DNA of 9,892 bases, from NCBI GenBank assembly GCA_902782655.1, contig CACZNY010000242.1, positions 1 through 9,892 of the forward strand. Direction: 5' to 3'. Both the position numbers and the translations under genes were made by a program. Numbering within the stretch: the first letter of the stretch is position 1; each line of letters starts with the position of its first letter. Under the pieces are notes generated by a model. The model was not told the DNA's origin. It did no database searches and saw only the letters and a program-made list of their open reading frames with translations. Origin of the DNA: an uncultured Lachnospiraceae bacterium. Lineage in GTDB: Bacteria; Bacillota; Clostridia; Lachnospirales; Lachnospiraceae. Positions 1 to 7,597 of the stretch are shown here, one piece after another.

Positions 1-666
1 CCTGCTGACAATGCAGCCGGAGCTTTTGCAGATGCTGTCGGCCGGTATCACTCCCCGGACGTTTGAAAGAGGATATATGCTCGTATTCCTGCCTACCACC
101 GTCCCCGGATTAAGCACCGCATTGCAGCCTACCTCCACATGATCACCGAGCATGGCACCGACCTTCCTCAGTCCGGTATCAATCTTTTCCCCTGTCAGAG
201 GATCCTTCACCGAAACGTTTGATCTGTCCGACTTCACATTCGAGGTAATGGAGCCTGCGCCCATGTGGGAATAAAAGCCGAGGATCGAATCCCCTGCATA
301 GTTGTAATGGGGAACCTGAACATGATTGAAGAGTATCACATTCTTAAGCTCGGTGGAATTGCCAATAACGCAGTCATCTCCCACCAGGACATTTCCTCTG
401 ATGAAGGCGCACTGCCTGACCTCAGTCCTTTCCCCTATGATGCAGGGGCCGTTCACGGATACGGTGGGCCATATGACGGCGCTCCTTGCTATCCATATAT
501 CCTCGCCCCGCTTTTCATATATATCAAGATCCAGATGCCTGACGAGCTTTTTTATTATATAGCCTATCTCCTTAAGCGCCTCCCAGGGATACTCGAAGCC
601 CTTAAGCCACTCTCCCGCCATGCTTTCTTCAAGTGTATACAGCTCCTTAACCTTTGCGCTGTCCAT
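1..666 (-). CDS. Left-handed beta-helix acyltransferase, GlmU C-terminal-like (3' end off window)
   Basis: The reading frame is open for 222 codons from ATG at 666 and runs off the window without a stop, so the C-terminus is missing. Residues 1-50 are mostly helical. From about residue 55 there are hexapeptide-type repeats of a left-handed beta-helix (for example CIIGERTEV, CVIGNSTEL). Residues 115-145 match the GlmU acetyltransferase core: VPHYNYAGDSILG aligns with the GlmU HLTYLGD-x-x-IG segment and HMGAGSITSN with NIGAGTITCN, keeping the catalytic-type His (His120). The GlmU uridylyltransferase domain is absent, so this is a stand-alone acyltransferase or sugar-phosphate acyltransferase-like protein. 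Its substrate is unknown; a role in UDP-GlcNAc or another nucleotide-sugar supply is inference. A G-rich SD (GGGGGAGG) lies just upstream inside topB, only 3 nt from the ATG, and the gene overlaps the topB 3' end by 20 bp, suggesting coupled translation. Confidence 0.85.
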   Translation of the reverse strand, partial: MDSAKVKELYTLEESMAGEWLKGFEYPWEALKEIGYIIKKLVRHLDLDIYEKRGEDIWIARSAVIWPTVSVNGPCIIGERTEVRQCAFIRGNVLVGDDCVIGNSTELKNVILFNHVQVPHYNYAGDSILGFYSHMGAGSITSNVKSDRSNVSVKDPLTGEKIDTGLRKVGAMLGDHVEVGCNAVLNPGTVVGRNTSIYPLSNVRGVIPADSICKSSGCIVSR

Positions 667-2701
667 TATCCTCCCCCCGCTTGCTCTTCTTTCCCGTACC
701 GGGCTTATTCACGCCTGCTACTTCCTTAAGCTTCCCGGCCACAGCCTGTGAAAGATCCCTTGACTTAACGAGCTCCACATATTTTGCCACATAAGCCTCG
801 AGCTTCTTCCTGTAGACCTCGGGAGTTATCTCTCCCCTCTCCAGCTGCGAAAGCCCCTTCTCCCAGCTTGCCGTCATCTTCGGCTCAAGCATGGAGGGCA
901 TGGTCATGAATATGATCTCGTATATCATCTCCCCCATAGCAGAGGGAGTGAGTACCTGGGTCTTTTTATTGAGCTTCAGATAATCCGTCTTTATAAGCTT
1001 CTCTATGATACCTGCCCTTGTGGCTGAGGTGCCTATGCCCGAGCCCTTTATCTCTGCCCGAAGCTCCTCATCCTCTATAAGCTGCCCTGCGTTTTCCATG
1101 GCAAGGATCATTGAACCCGAGGTATATCTCTTCGGCGGGGTGGTCTTGCCCTCCTTGATCACAATATCCGAAAGGCCGACTATATCCCCCTTCTTAAGGT
1201 TCGACACAAGCTCTAAAAGATCGGAGCTTGTGGATTCCTCATCCTCCTCGGAGGACTTCTCCTCCTCACTCTCCGCTTCCTTCTTCGGCTTATCCTGTCC
1301 CGTTATCTCATAGAAGCCCGGACTTTTTAATACCTTCACATTGGTAAAGAATTTTTCGTTGGCAACGGCGGTCTGAAGCTGCACCTTCGCAAATACCGCC
1401 GGAGGATAGAATATGGACAGGAAGCGGCGCACTATCATGTCATAGACCGAGCGCTGCAGATCGGAAAGCGATCCCAGCCTTGAAACGTCACCCGTAGGTA
1501 TGATGGCGTAATGGTCTGTAACCTTGGAATCGTCCACATACATTGTCTTCTCCAATCCCTCGTACAGCTTCTCGTCCCTTATGCGCAGGACGAAGTCCTT
1601 TACCGGGGTGTAGCGGTACAGCCCTCCGAGATTCTTCGTGATCTCCTTGGCCTCAGCCTCAGTAAGTACCCTTGCATCGGTCCTCGGATAGGTGGTAAGC
1701 TTCGCCTCATAAAGCGTCTGAGCTATGTCAAGGGTCTCATCAGGGCTTATCCTGAACCTCTTGCTGCAGGCCGCCTGAAGCTCCGCCAGATTATACAGTA
1801 AGGGCGGCTTTTTATTCTCCTCTTTTTTATCCACCTTAAAGATGAGCCCGCTCTTATATTCCTTAAGGGCATTTAGAAGCTCCTCAGCGTCCTTCTTCTC
1901 CTTAAAGCCCTTCTCGGAGTACAGCAGAGGGGACTCAAAATACCCGGAGCCCTTTACCGCCTTCCACTCACCGTTAAAGGAGGCCTCTTCCTTAGTGAAA
2001 ACGGCACTGAGCCGGTAAAAGGGAGTCTCGGTAAAATCTCTTATCTCCCGCTCCCGCCGTACCACCATGCCGAGCACGCAGGACATGACCCTTCCCACTG
2101 CTATGGCAGAGTACTTCTTTGTTCCGGCGGCCTCATTCATCATCCTCCCGTACTTTACGGAGAGCGCCCTTGAAAAATTGATCCCCATGGAATAATCCTC
2201 GATGCCGCGCATTATGCCGGCATTCGCAAGATTCCTGTAGTCTTCATAAGGCCTGGCTTCATCCATGCCGCGTTTTATCTCTTCTTCAGTGGTGGAATCT
2301 ATCCAGACCCTGCGCTCCGTGAGTCCTTCCCTGACTCCGCCCTTCATGCGGATAAGCTCTTCTATGACCTGCCCCTCCCTCCCGGAGTCGCCGGCCCAGA
2401 GCACCACTGAAATATCCTTTCTGTGCAGACAGGTATTCACGACCTTATATTGTTTTTTTGATGAGGGTATCACCGAGTAAATATACTCTGCGGGAAGAAA
2501 CGGGAGATCCTGAAGATTCCATTTTTTGTATTTATCATCATAGGCATCGGGATAGGACATTTCCACCAGATGTCCCACGCACCAGGTTATGACATAGGAA
2601 TCATTCTCTATGAGGCCGTCCCCCCTGCCGTTCACATGAAGTATGGAGGCATATTCCCTGGCGACAGAGGGTTTTTCGGTGATAATCAGAGTCTTTCCCA
2701 A
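647..2701 (-). CDS. topB: DNA topoisomerase III (type IA)
   Basis: Type IA topoisomerase that passes single strands through a transient 5'-phosphotyrosine break, typically decatenating replication and recombination intermediates. The 684-aa length is near that of Firmicute TopB. The N-terminal Toprim domain shows IITEKPSVA with catalytic Glu9 and WAGDSGREGQ at residues 102-111; the D-x-G form is also what I recall in Firmicute TopB. The active-site Tyr is Tyr338 in LTTYPRTDA. Late core motifs are present (GSGIGTSATRAGIIEKL near 553-569). A low-complexity acidic segment occupies residues 474-494. The tail is basic (KKSKR) with no Cys-rich zinc ribbons. The start is TTG at 2701: Glu9 must be included, no ATG precedes it, and AGGAG sits 9 nt upstream within the end of the EAL gene, 1 nt after whose stop this gene begins. 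It is the fifth gene of the run. Confidence 0.95.
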   Translation of the reverse strand: MGKTLIITEKPSVAREYASILHVNGRGDGLIENDSYVITWCVGHLVEMSYPDAYDDKYKKWNLQDLPFLPAEYIYSVIPSSKKQYKVVNTCLHRKDISVVLWAGDSGREGQVIEELIRMKGGVREGLTERRVWIDSTTEEEIKRGMDEARPYEDYRNLANAGIMRGIEDYSMGINFSRALSVKYGRMMNEAAGTKKYSAIAVGRVMSCVLGMVVRREREIRDFTETPFYRLSAVFTKEEASFNGEWKAVKGSGYFESPLLYSEKGFKEKKDAEELLNALKEYKSGLIFKVDKKEENKKPPLLYNLAELQAACSKRFRISPDETLDIAQTLYEAKLTTYPRTDARVLTEAEAKEITKNLGGLYRYTPVKDFVLRIRDEKLYEGLEKTMYVDDSKVTDHYAIIPTGDVSRLGSLSDLQRSVYDMIVRRFLSIFYPPAVFAKVQLQTAVANEKFFTNVKVLKSPGFYEITGQDKPKKEAESEEEKSSEEDEESTSSDLLELVSNLKKGDIVGLSDIVIKEGKTTPPKRYTSGSMILAMENAGQLIEDEELRAEIKGSGIGTSATRAGIIEKLIKTDYLKLNKKTQVLTPSAMGEMIYEIIFMTMPSMLEPKMTASWEKGLSQLERGEITPEVYRKKLEAYVAKYVELVKSRDLSQAVAGKLKEVAGVNKPGTGKKSKRGEDNGQRKG

Positions 2702-2702
2702 G

Positions 2703-4406
2703 TCAGTCGGCTCCTATCGGGCTGAAGCGGATATCCCTTATCACCGAAGTCGTGGCATCAAAGTCCGCGGGACGGCTGTAATAATAGCCCTGAGCCAGAT
2801 CACAGCCAAGCTGGATAAGCGTTTTTCCTTCCTCTTCAGTCTCCACTCCCTCGGCTACCAGATCCATATCCAGGTTCCTTGCGATGTTTATAATGCTCTC
2901 GACTAAGACCTCTGTCCTGGAATCCTTATGGATGGAGGTGACAAAGCTTTTGTCTATCTTTATCACATCCGCATTGATATTATGGATAAGGGACAGGGAG
3001 GAATAGCCGGTTCCGAAGTCGTCTATGGCTATCCTGAAGCCCATCGCCTTGAGTCTTTTCGTAAATTCTATTATCCTTGCATACTCTGCCTCCGTGGAGG
3101 TCTCGGTTATCTCGATCTCTATATAGGCAGGCATGATCTCGAATTCATCCACCGTGTTTTTGATATTCTGCTCTATATCAGGGACAAAGATATCCTTTCT
3201 TGAGAAGTTAACGGATATAACAGGAGGTATGAGTCCCATGTCGAGCCATTTCCTTATGCACTCACAGGAATACCTTAAGATCTCCATATCAAGCTCACAG
3301 GTGAAGCCCAGCTTGTCTATCACCGGAATGAACTGATCCGGGAAGATGAATTCTCCATTATGCTTCCACCGGCAGAGAGCCTCGAAGCCCTTGAGCTCTC
3401 CTGTCCTCATATTCACCTTTGCCTGGAAGAAAGCGCTGAATTCATGGTTTTTAATTGCGGGCAGAAAGATTTCAGCAATATGCTTGTTGTTTTTCAGCAT
3501 ATCATTGAATTTCTCGGAATAATAAACCACCGGCTGCTTGATCCTCTGCTTTGCAAACATATTGGCAATGCTTGCCCTTCCTATCCTCGAGCCAAAATCT
3601 TCTCCGGTTCCAAGAGCATCTATGCCTATCCAGGCGGAAATGCTGAAGGTCTTGTCAGGCGCAGACTCAAGGTTGTCTATTGTAAAAGAGGACAGCTTAT
3701 TGATAAGTCCGTCAAGATTCTCGGGTCTTACAAACATCAGGAAATTATCCCCTCCCAGTCTGCATACACCCTCATCAGGCGCCACCAGAAGAGTCAGTCT
3801 GCGGGAATACTGGATGATCACTTCATCTCCGCCGCTTGAGCCTAAGCGCTCATTGAAATATTTGAAATTCTGGAGATTGATATAGAGGACGGCATAATTC
3901 ACTTCCGGATTCTCTTTAAGAGCCTCCTTATAGAGCCTCCTTATCCCCATGCCATTGGGGATCCCGGAAAGCGGATCATGATTTCTGGCAAAGTCAAGCA
4001 TCCTGCGGAGGTTTTTCACGCTCTGGATCAGGAAAAGCTTATCGGCCACCCTTTGATAACGTTCTTCATCCAGCAGGCTTTTTGAGATCCTTTTTGCCAA
4101 ATACCATTTTACGGCGGCTTCATTGCCGTCAGGCTTGGGATAGACAAACTCCATGAACTCACCGTATTCACTGCTGCTCTCAAAAAGCGTTAAGGAACCA
4201 TCCTCTGCCATTTCATCCTCTACGACAAACTCAGGAACTATAAGTCTGGAGGAAGGATCCTTTTCATAGGCTAAGAGAACCGAGACCCTGACTACACCCA
4301 AAAGGGCATAGATCTCCTTAAGATCCTCCCGCACGTCGATACCGCGGTTGAATCTGTGGATCATATCGTTTATCTTCTGATCTATCCCCTCGTAGTCCGG
4401 AACCAT
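2703..4406 (-). CDS. GGDEF-EAL protein: degenerate cyclase domain, intact c-di-GMP phosphodiesterase domain
   Basis: A 567-aa c-di-GMP protein without signal peptide or obvious membrane helix, so probably cytoplasmic. Residues 1-140 are a sensory-type N-terminus I do not recognise. Residues 141-300 form a GGDEF domain with the signature changed to GGDNF (218-222) and the first metal Asp replaced by Asn177 (YINLQNFK); no RxxD inhibitory site precedes it. Cyclase activity is therefore unlikely, though GTP binding could still regulate the partner domain. Residues 310-560 form an EAL domain with the key positions present: EAL 342-344 with RW, Asn400, Glu432 in EIEITET, the DDFGTGYSS loop at 462-470, Lys483, Glu519 in AEGVET and Gln539. 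It should hydrolyse c-di-GMP to pGpG. The ATG at 4406 directly follows the asd stop with no gap and has a weak AGGG SD 8 nt upstream, consistent with translational coupling. Confidence 0.95.
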   Translation of the reverse strand: MVPDYEGIDQKINDMIHRFNRGIDVREDLKEIYALLGVVRVSVLLAYEKDPSSRLIVPEFVVEDEMAEDGSLTLFESSSEYGEFMEFVYPKPDGNEAAVKWYLAKRISKSLLDEERYQRVADKLFLIQSVKNLRRMLDFARNHDPLSGIPNGMGIRRLYKEALKENPEVNYAVLYINLQNFKYFNERLGSSGGDEVIIQYSRRLTLLVAPDEGVCRLGGDNFLMFVRPENLDGLINKLSSFTIDNLESAPDKTFSISAWIGIDALGTGEDFGSRIGRASIANMFAKQRIKQPVVYYSEKFNDMLKNNKHIAEIFLPAIKNHEFSAFFQAKVNMRTGELKGFEALCRWKHNGEFIFPDQFIPVIDKLGFTCELDMEILRYSCECIRKWLDMGLIPPVISVNFSRKDIFVPDIEQNIKNTVDEFEIMPAYIEIEITETSTEAEYARIIEFTKRLKAMGFRIAIDDFGTGYSSLSLIHNINADVIKIDKSFVTSIHKDSRTEVLVESIINIARNLDMDLVAEGVETEEEGKTLIQLGCDLAQGYYYSRPADFDATTSVIRDIRFSPIGAD

Positions 4407-5498
4407 TTATTTTGCCCTGATATATCCCTTCGCGGTAAGAAGCTCAGCTCCAAGCACTGCCCCTCCGGCAGCTCCCCTTATCGTATTGTGTGCAAGTCCG
4501 ACAAACTTGTAATCAAAGAGGGTATCTTCCCTTAAGCGTCCTATGGAAATGCCGAAGCCTCTCTCAAAATCCACGTCCAGGGTCACCTGAGGCCTGTTGT
4601 CGTCTTCAAGATACTGTATGAACTGCTTCGGAGCCGAAGGCAGCTTCAGCCTCTGCGGCTCTCCCTCATAGGAGATGAGAGCTTCTATGAGCTCCTCCTT
4701 TGAAGGCTTTTTGCCAAAATCAATGAAAACCGAAGCCGTATGTCCGTTGAGCACCGGTATCCTTATACACTGTGAGGTGATGAGCGGGCCTTCTGCAGGC
4801 ACTATGACGCCGGCGTCCTTATCAATATGGCCGTATATTTTAAGCGGCTCTTTTTCGCTCTTTTCCTCCTCTCCGCCTATATAGGGGATCACGTTGCCCT
4901 CCATCTCGGGCCAGTCCTTAAAGGTCTTTCCTGCACCGGATATGGCCTGATAGGTTGAAACCACAAGCCTTTGAGGCTCCCATTCCTTCCATATGCTGAC
5001 GGCAGGTGCATAGGCCTGTATCGAGCAGTTTGGCTTCACGGCTATGAAGCCGTTCCTTGTACCGAGTCTTTTTTTCTGATACTCTATGATATCAGCATGC
5101 TCAGGATTTATCTCAGGTATGAGCATCGGCACATCCTGAGTCCATCTGTGAGCCGAATTGTTCGATACGACGGGAGTTTCCGCCTTCGCATACTCCTCCT
5201 CTATCCTCCGTATCTCATCCTTAGTCATATCCACTGCAGAAAAGCAGAAATCCACATCCTCTGCGACCTTCTTCACATCTGACACATCGAGGACTGTCAT
5301 ATCCTCCACTTCCTTCGGCATGGGCTTTTCAAGCTTCCACCTCTCTCCCACGGCCTCCTTATAGGTCTTTCCGGCGGATCTGGGGCTCGCAGCTATTGTC
5401 TTCACTTCAAACCAGGGATGCGTTTCAAGCAGTGAAATGAATCTCTGTCCCACCATTCCGGTCCCGCCAAGGATCGCAGCTTTTAATTTTCTTTCCAT
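4407..5498 (-). CDS. asd: Aspartate-semialdehyde dehydrogenase
   Basis: NADPH-dependent enzyme converting L-aspartyl-4-phosphate to L-aspartate 4-semialdehyde, the branch point to lysine/diaminopimelate, threonine and methionine. From the ATG at 5498 the protein has 363 aa. The N-terminal Rossmann motif is GGTGMVGQRF. The active-site Cys is in VKPNCSIQAY (Cys158 from this start) and the substrate-binding Arg and His are in RIPVLNGHTA. These motifs place it in the yeast/archaeal-type Asd class rather than the classic E. coli type. The frame also opens at GTG 5504 in a GTGA overlap with the argH stop, but GGAGG (5506-5510) lies 1 nt from that GTG and 7 nt from the ATG, so the ATG is preferred. 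It is third in the run, 2 nt after argH and abutting the GGDEF-EAL gene. Confidence 0.95.
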   Translation of the reverse strand: MERKLKAAILGGTGMVGQRFISLLETHPWFEVKTIAASPRSAGKTYKEAVGERWKLEKPMPKEVEDMTVLDVSDVKKVAEDVDFCFSAVDMTKDEIRRIEEEYAKAETPVVSNNSAHRWTQDVPMLIPEINPEHADIIEYQKKRLGTRNGFIAVKPNCSIQAYAPAVSIWKEWEPQRLVVSTYQAISGAGKTFKDWPEMEGNVIPYIGGEEEKSEKEPLKIYGHIDKDAGVIVPAEGPLITSQCIRIPVLNGHTASVFIDFGKKPSKEELIEALISYEGEPQRLKLPSAPKQFIQYLEDDNRPQVTLDVDFERGFGISIGRLREDTLFDYKFVGLAHNTIRGAAGGAVLGAELLTAKGYIRAK

Positions 5499-5500
5499 GA

Positions 5501-6880
5501 TCACTCCTCCAGGTACTTTTTATAGTATTCTATGTTCTCAAGCATCTGTGCCCTTCCCGGGGCGCCTTTAGTCAGCCTCTTCTCCACACAGGTCTTCATG
5601 GATATGGCATCATAAATGTCCTCTTCAAACACAGCGCTCTCGGTCTTATATTCATCTATCGTAAGATCATCAAGGGCTATGCCCCTGTCCACGCATTTCA
5701 ATACCAGCCTTCCGACTACAGAGTGGGCGTCCCTGAAGGGGACTCCCTTCTTCACGAGATAATCGGCGGCGTCAGTGGCATTGGTAAAGCCCCTCCTCGC
5801 GCTCTCCTCCATCACATCCTTATTGAAGCTTACCGTAGCCATCATCCCGGTAAACTCCCTGATGCAGTCCTTTACGTTGTCCATGGCATCAAAGGAAACC
5901 TCCTTATCCTCCTGCATATCCTTATCATAGGCAAGAGGTATGCCCTTCATAGTGGTAAGCAAGGACATCAAAGCGCCGTATACCCGTCCCGTCTTTCCCC
6001 TTACAAGCTCGGCTATGTCGGGATTCTTCTTCTGCGGCATGATAGATGAGCCGGTGCTGTATCTGTCATCTATCTCGATGAACCGGTACTCATTTGAGTT
6101 CCAGATTATGATCTCCTCCGAAAATCTCGAAAGGTGCATCATAATGACAGAAAGAGCCGCAAGGAACTCTATAAGATAATCCCTGTCCGATACGGAATCC
6201 ATGGAATTTCTCGTGGGGCCGCCTTTGAAATCAAGAAGGGACGCAGTCATCTCCCTGTCAAGCCCGTAGGTGGTGCCGGCCAGCGCTCCCGCCCCGAGGG
6301 GGCAAAGATCCATCCTCTCATATATATCGGCAAGCCTCTGTCTGTCTCTTATAAACATCTCAAAATATGCACCCATATGATGGGCAAGGGTCACGGGCTG
6401 TGCCTTCTGCAGATGGGTGAACCCCGGCATATAGGTCTCGGTATTTTCCTCCATTATGGCAAGCAGAGCCTCCTGAAGCTTTTTCAGCTCCGCATCTGCT
6501 GCCCTGATCTGCTTTCTCGTATAGAGCTTCATGTCAAGAGCTACCTGGTCATTCCTGGATCTGCCGGTATGAAGCTTCTTTCCCGCAGCTCCTATGCGCT
6601 CTGTAAGGACCGACTCCACGAAGCTGTGTATGTCCTCTGCCTCTTCGGATATCTGAAGCCTTCCCGCATCGATATCCTCCCTGATACCCTTAAGACCCTC
6701 TATGATCTGCAGGCTGTCCTCCTCAGATATGATGCCCTGCTTTCCGAGCATTTCTGCATGAGCCATGGAGCCCTCTATATCCTCTGCATACATCCTGCTG
6801 TCAAAGGATATGGACTGGTTGAATCTGTATGCGGATGCATCCGTGGCCTCCGTAAATCTTCCCCCCCATAGATTTGCCAT
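5501..6880 (-). CDS. argH: Argininosuccinate lyase
   Basis: Catalyses the last step of arginine biosynthesis, argininosuccinate to arginine plus fumarate, as a cytoplasmic homotetramer of the fumarase/aspartase superfamily. The 459-aa length is standard. Family motifs appear in order: the N-terminal NLWGGRF; HTGRSRNDQVALD (104-116); GFTHLQKAQPVTLAHH with catalytic-type His156; and the flexible signature loop GSSIMPQKKNPD (277-288) carrying the catalytic Ser. No active-site residue appears changed. The ATG at 6880 has GGAG 9 nt upstream, located inside the last codons of the membrane-protein gene. argG, the usual partner, is not in this window, so argininosuccinate must come from a gene elsewhere. 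Confidence 0.98.
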   Translation of the reverse strand: MANLWGGRFTEATDASAYRFNQSISFDSRMYAEDIEGSMAHAEMLGKQGIISEEDSLQIIEGLKGIREDIDAGRLQISEEAEDIHSFVESVLTERIGAAGKKLHTGRSRNDQVALDMKLYTRKQIRAADAELKKLQEALLAIMEENTETYMPGFTHLQKAQPVTLAHHMGAYFEMFIRDRQRLADIYERMDLCPLGAGALAGTTYGLDREMTASLLDFKGGPTRNSMDSVSDRDYLIEFLAALSVIMMHLSRFSEEIIIWNSNEYRFIEIDDRYSTGSSIMPQKKNPDIAELVRGKTGRVYGALMSLLTTMKGIPLAYDKDMQEDKEVSFDAMDNVKDCIREFTGMMATVSFNKDVMEESARRGFTNATDAADYLVKKGVPFRDAHSVVGRLVLKCVDRGIALDDLTIDEYKTESAVFEEDIYDAISMKTCVEKRLTKGAPGRAQMLENIEYYKKYLEE

Positions 6881-6882
6881 AT

Positions 6883-7314
6883 TTATTCTCTCCTCATTAT
6901 GAGCGATGCCGAAACCAGCATGGCAACACCCAATGCCACTGCCGGAAAGAGATAGTCAACGGATTTTGCGGTTATCGCACCTACTATGATGAGCAGCGCG
7001 GATACAAGCACCGAAACAAAGCCCGGCGCACCGGATAAAAGCAGCCCCATCGCCGTACAGACTACCAGCACTATGAGATAGACAGGTATGCTTATCTCGA
7101 GCTCCTTGACTCCGAAGATCAGAGCCATTGCAAAGAGCAGCACAAGGCTTATGATGCCGAGAGTGGACTTGGGGATGGCACCGAATACAAGATCATCTCC
7201 TTCTTCGTGCCTTTCCCTCCTCGGTCTTTGCTGGTGCCTCACTGCACGTCTTCCAACCTCATCAGCATGCATCAGTACATCCGTAGTTTCCGGTTCTACC
7301 CTTCTTATCTCCAA
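6883..7314 (-). CDS. Small four-helix membrane protein of unknown function
   Basis: A 143-aa protein I cannot assign to a named family. Residues 1-45 are hydrophilic and Arg-rich (a cluster at 22-36 contains RRAVRHQQRPRRER), then about four hydrophobic helices follow near residues 51-69, 74-93, 97-116 and 120-139, ending in RRE. There is no signal peptide cleavage site; the basic N-terminus is probably cytoplasmic by the positive-inside rule. The start is TTG at 7314 with an excellent GGAGG (7323-7327) 8 nt upstream; the first in-frame ATG (Met15) has no comparable SD. It is the first gene after the promoter near 7477-7449 and ends 2 nt before argH, so it probably shares the argH transcript. 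Transport of an amino acid would be speculation: four helices are few for a transporter. Confidence 0.75.
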   Translation of the reverse strand: MEIRRVEPETTDVLMHADEVGRRAVRHQQRPRRERHEEGDDLVFGAIPKSTLGIISLVLLFAMALIFGVKELEISIPVYLIVLVVCTAMGLLLSGAPGFVSVLVSALLIIVGAITAKSVDYLFPAVALGVAMLVSASLIMRRE

Positions 7315-7322
7315 AACAATAA

Positions 7323-7327
7323 CCTCC
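7323..7327 (-). promoter_or_regulatory. Ribosome binding site that decides a TTG start
   Basis: GGAGG on the minus strand, 8 nt before TTG at 7314. It is the strongest SD near the head of the membrane-protein gene and supports the non-ATG start. Confidence 0.7.
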
Positions 7328-7378
7328 GAAGTCTTATGTGTTTCCGGTCTGCCATTGCATCATTACCGCGGGATTTCC

Positions 7379-7402
7379 GAATGAAAGCCCGATCTTTCAT
7401 TC
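7379..7402 (-). promoter_or_regulatory. Perfect inverted repeat / leader hairpin upstream of the argH operon
   Basis: On the minus strand GAATGAAAG and CTTTCATTC form a perfect 9-bp stem around a 6-nt ATCGGG loop. It lies about 40-63 nt downstream of the predicted transcription start and about 65 nt before the first gene. No T-tract follows on either strand, so it is not a simple terminator. It could be an RNA leader hairpin or a dimeric-repressor operator; the regulator is unknown. Confidence 0.6.
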
Positions 7403-7448
7403 AAAAATTATTTATTAACAGATCCTAAGATTTAACAGTAATCAATAA

Positions 7449-7477
7449 ATCATAGCTTATTTCTGCCCATAATTCAA
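7449..7477 (-). promoter_or_regulatory. Sigma-A-like promoter of the membrane protein-argH-asd run
   Basis: On the minus strand TTGAAT (7477-7472) and TATGAT (7454-7449) are separated by 17 bp, matching the vegetative consensus at 4/6 and 5/6 positions. The predicted start is near 7442, giving a leader of about 128 nt before the TTG at 7314. The -35 element overlaps the T-tract of the tRNA terminator. Confidence 0.7.
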
Positions 7478-7513
7478 GAAAACCCGCAAAGTCTTAAAAG
7501 ACCTTGCGGGTTT
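7476..7513 (-). terminator. Intrinsic terminator of the tRNA-Thr unit
   Basis: On the minus strand AAACCCGCAA pairs with TTGCGGGTTT and an inner GTCTT/AAGAC stem extends it, giving a long GC-containing hairpin followed by TTTTCTT. It begins 2 nt after the 3' end of the tRNA and would also end read-through from the GlgB-like gene, which has no terminator of its own. The plus strand has only three T after the hairpin, so termination is mainly for minus-strand transcripts. Confidence 0.88.
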
Positions 7514-7515
7514 AA

Positions 7516-7588
<73 letters not shown>

Positions 7589-7597
7589 ATCTGACAC

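Noticed and set aside
265..729. Plus-strand 154-codon frame across the acyltransferase and topB 3' end
   Set aside because: It is antisense to two genes with clear family motifs and shows no domain of its own.
2395..2398. Glycine in the TopB Toprim D-x-D position (DSGREG) as a loss-of-function change
   Set aside because: Firmicute TopB proteins commonly carry D-x-G-R-E-G as I recall, and Glu9, Asp105 and Tyr338 are all present.
3360..3839. Plus-strand 159-codon frame opposite the GGDEF-EAL gene
   Set aside because: Shadow frame over the conserved GGDEF region, with no motif.
5499..5504. GTG at 5504 as the asd start, overlapping the argH stop in GTGA
   Set aside because: The SD GGAGG would be only 1 nt away; the ATG at 5498 has ideal 7-nt spacing.
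6134..6871. Plus-strand 245-codon open frame opposite argH
   Set aside because: It is antisense to a fully conserved argH, has no recognisable motif, and its length is explained by codon bias of the minus-strand gene.
7403..7425. Possible ARG box (ArgR/AhrC site) in the AT-rich stretch of the argH operon leader
   Set aside because: Only about half of the 18 consensus positions match, little more than expected in AT-rich DNA.
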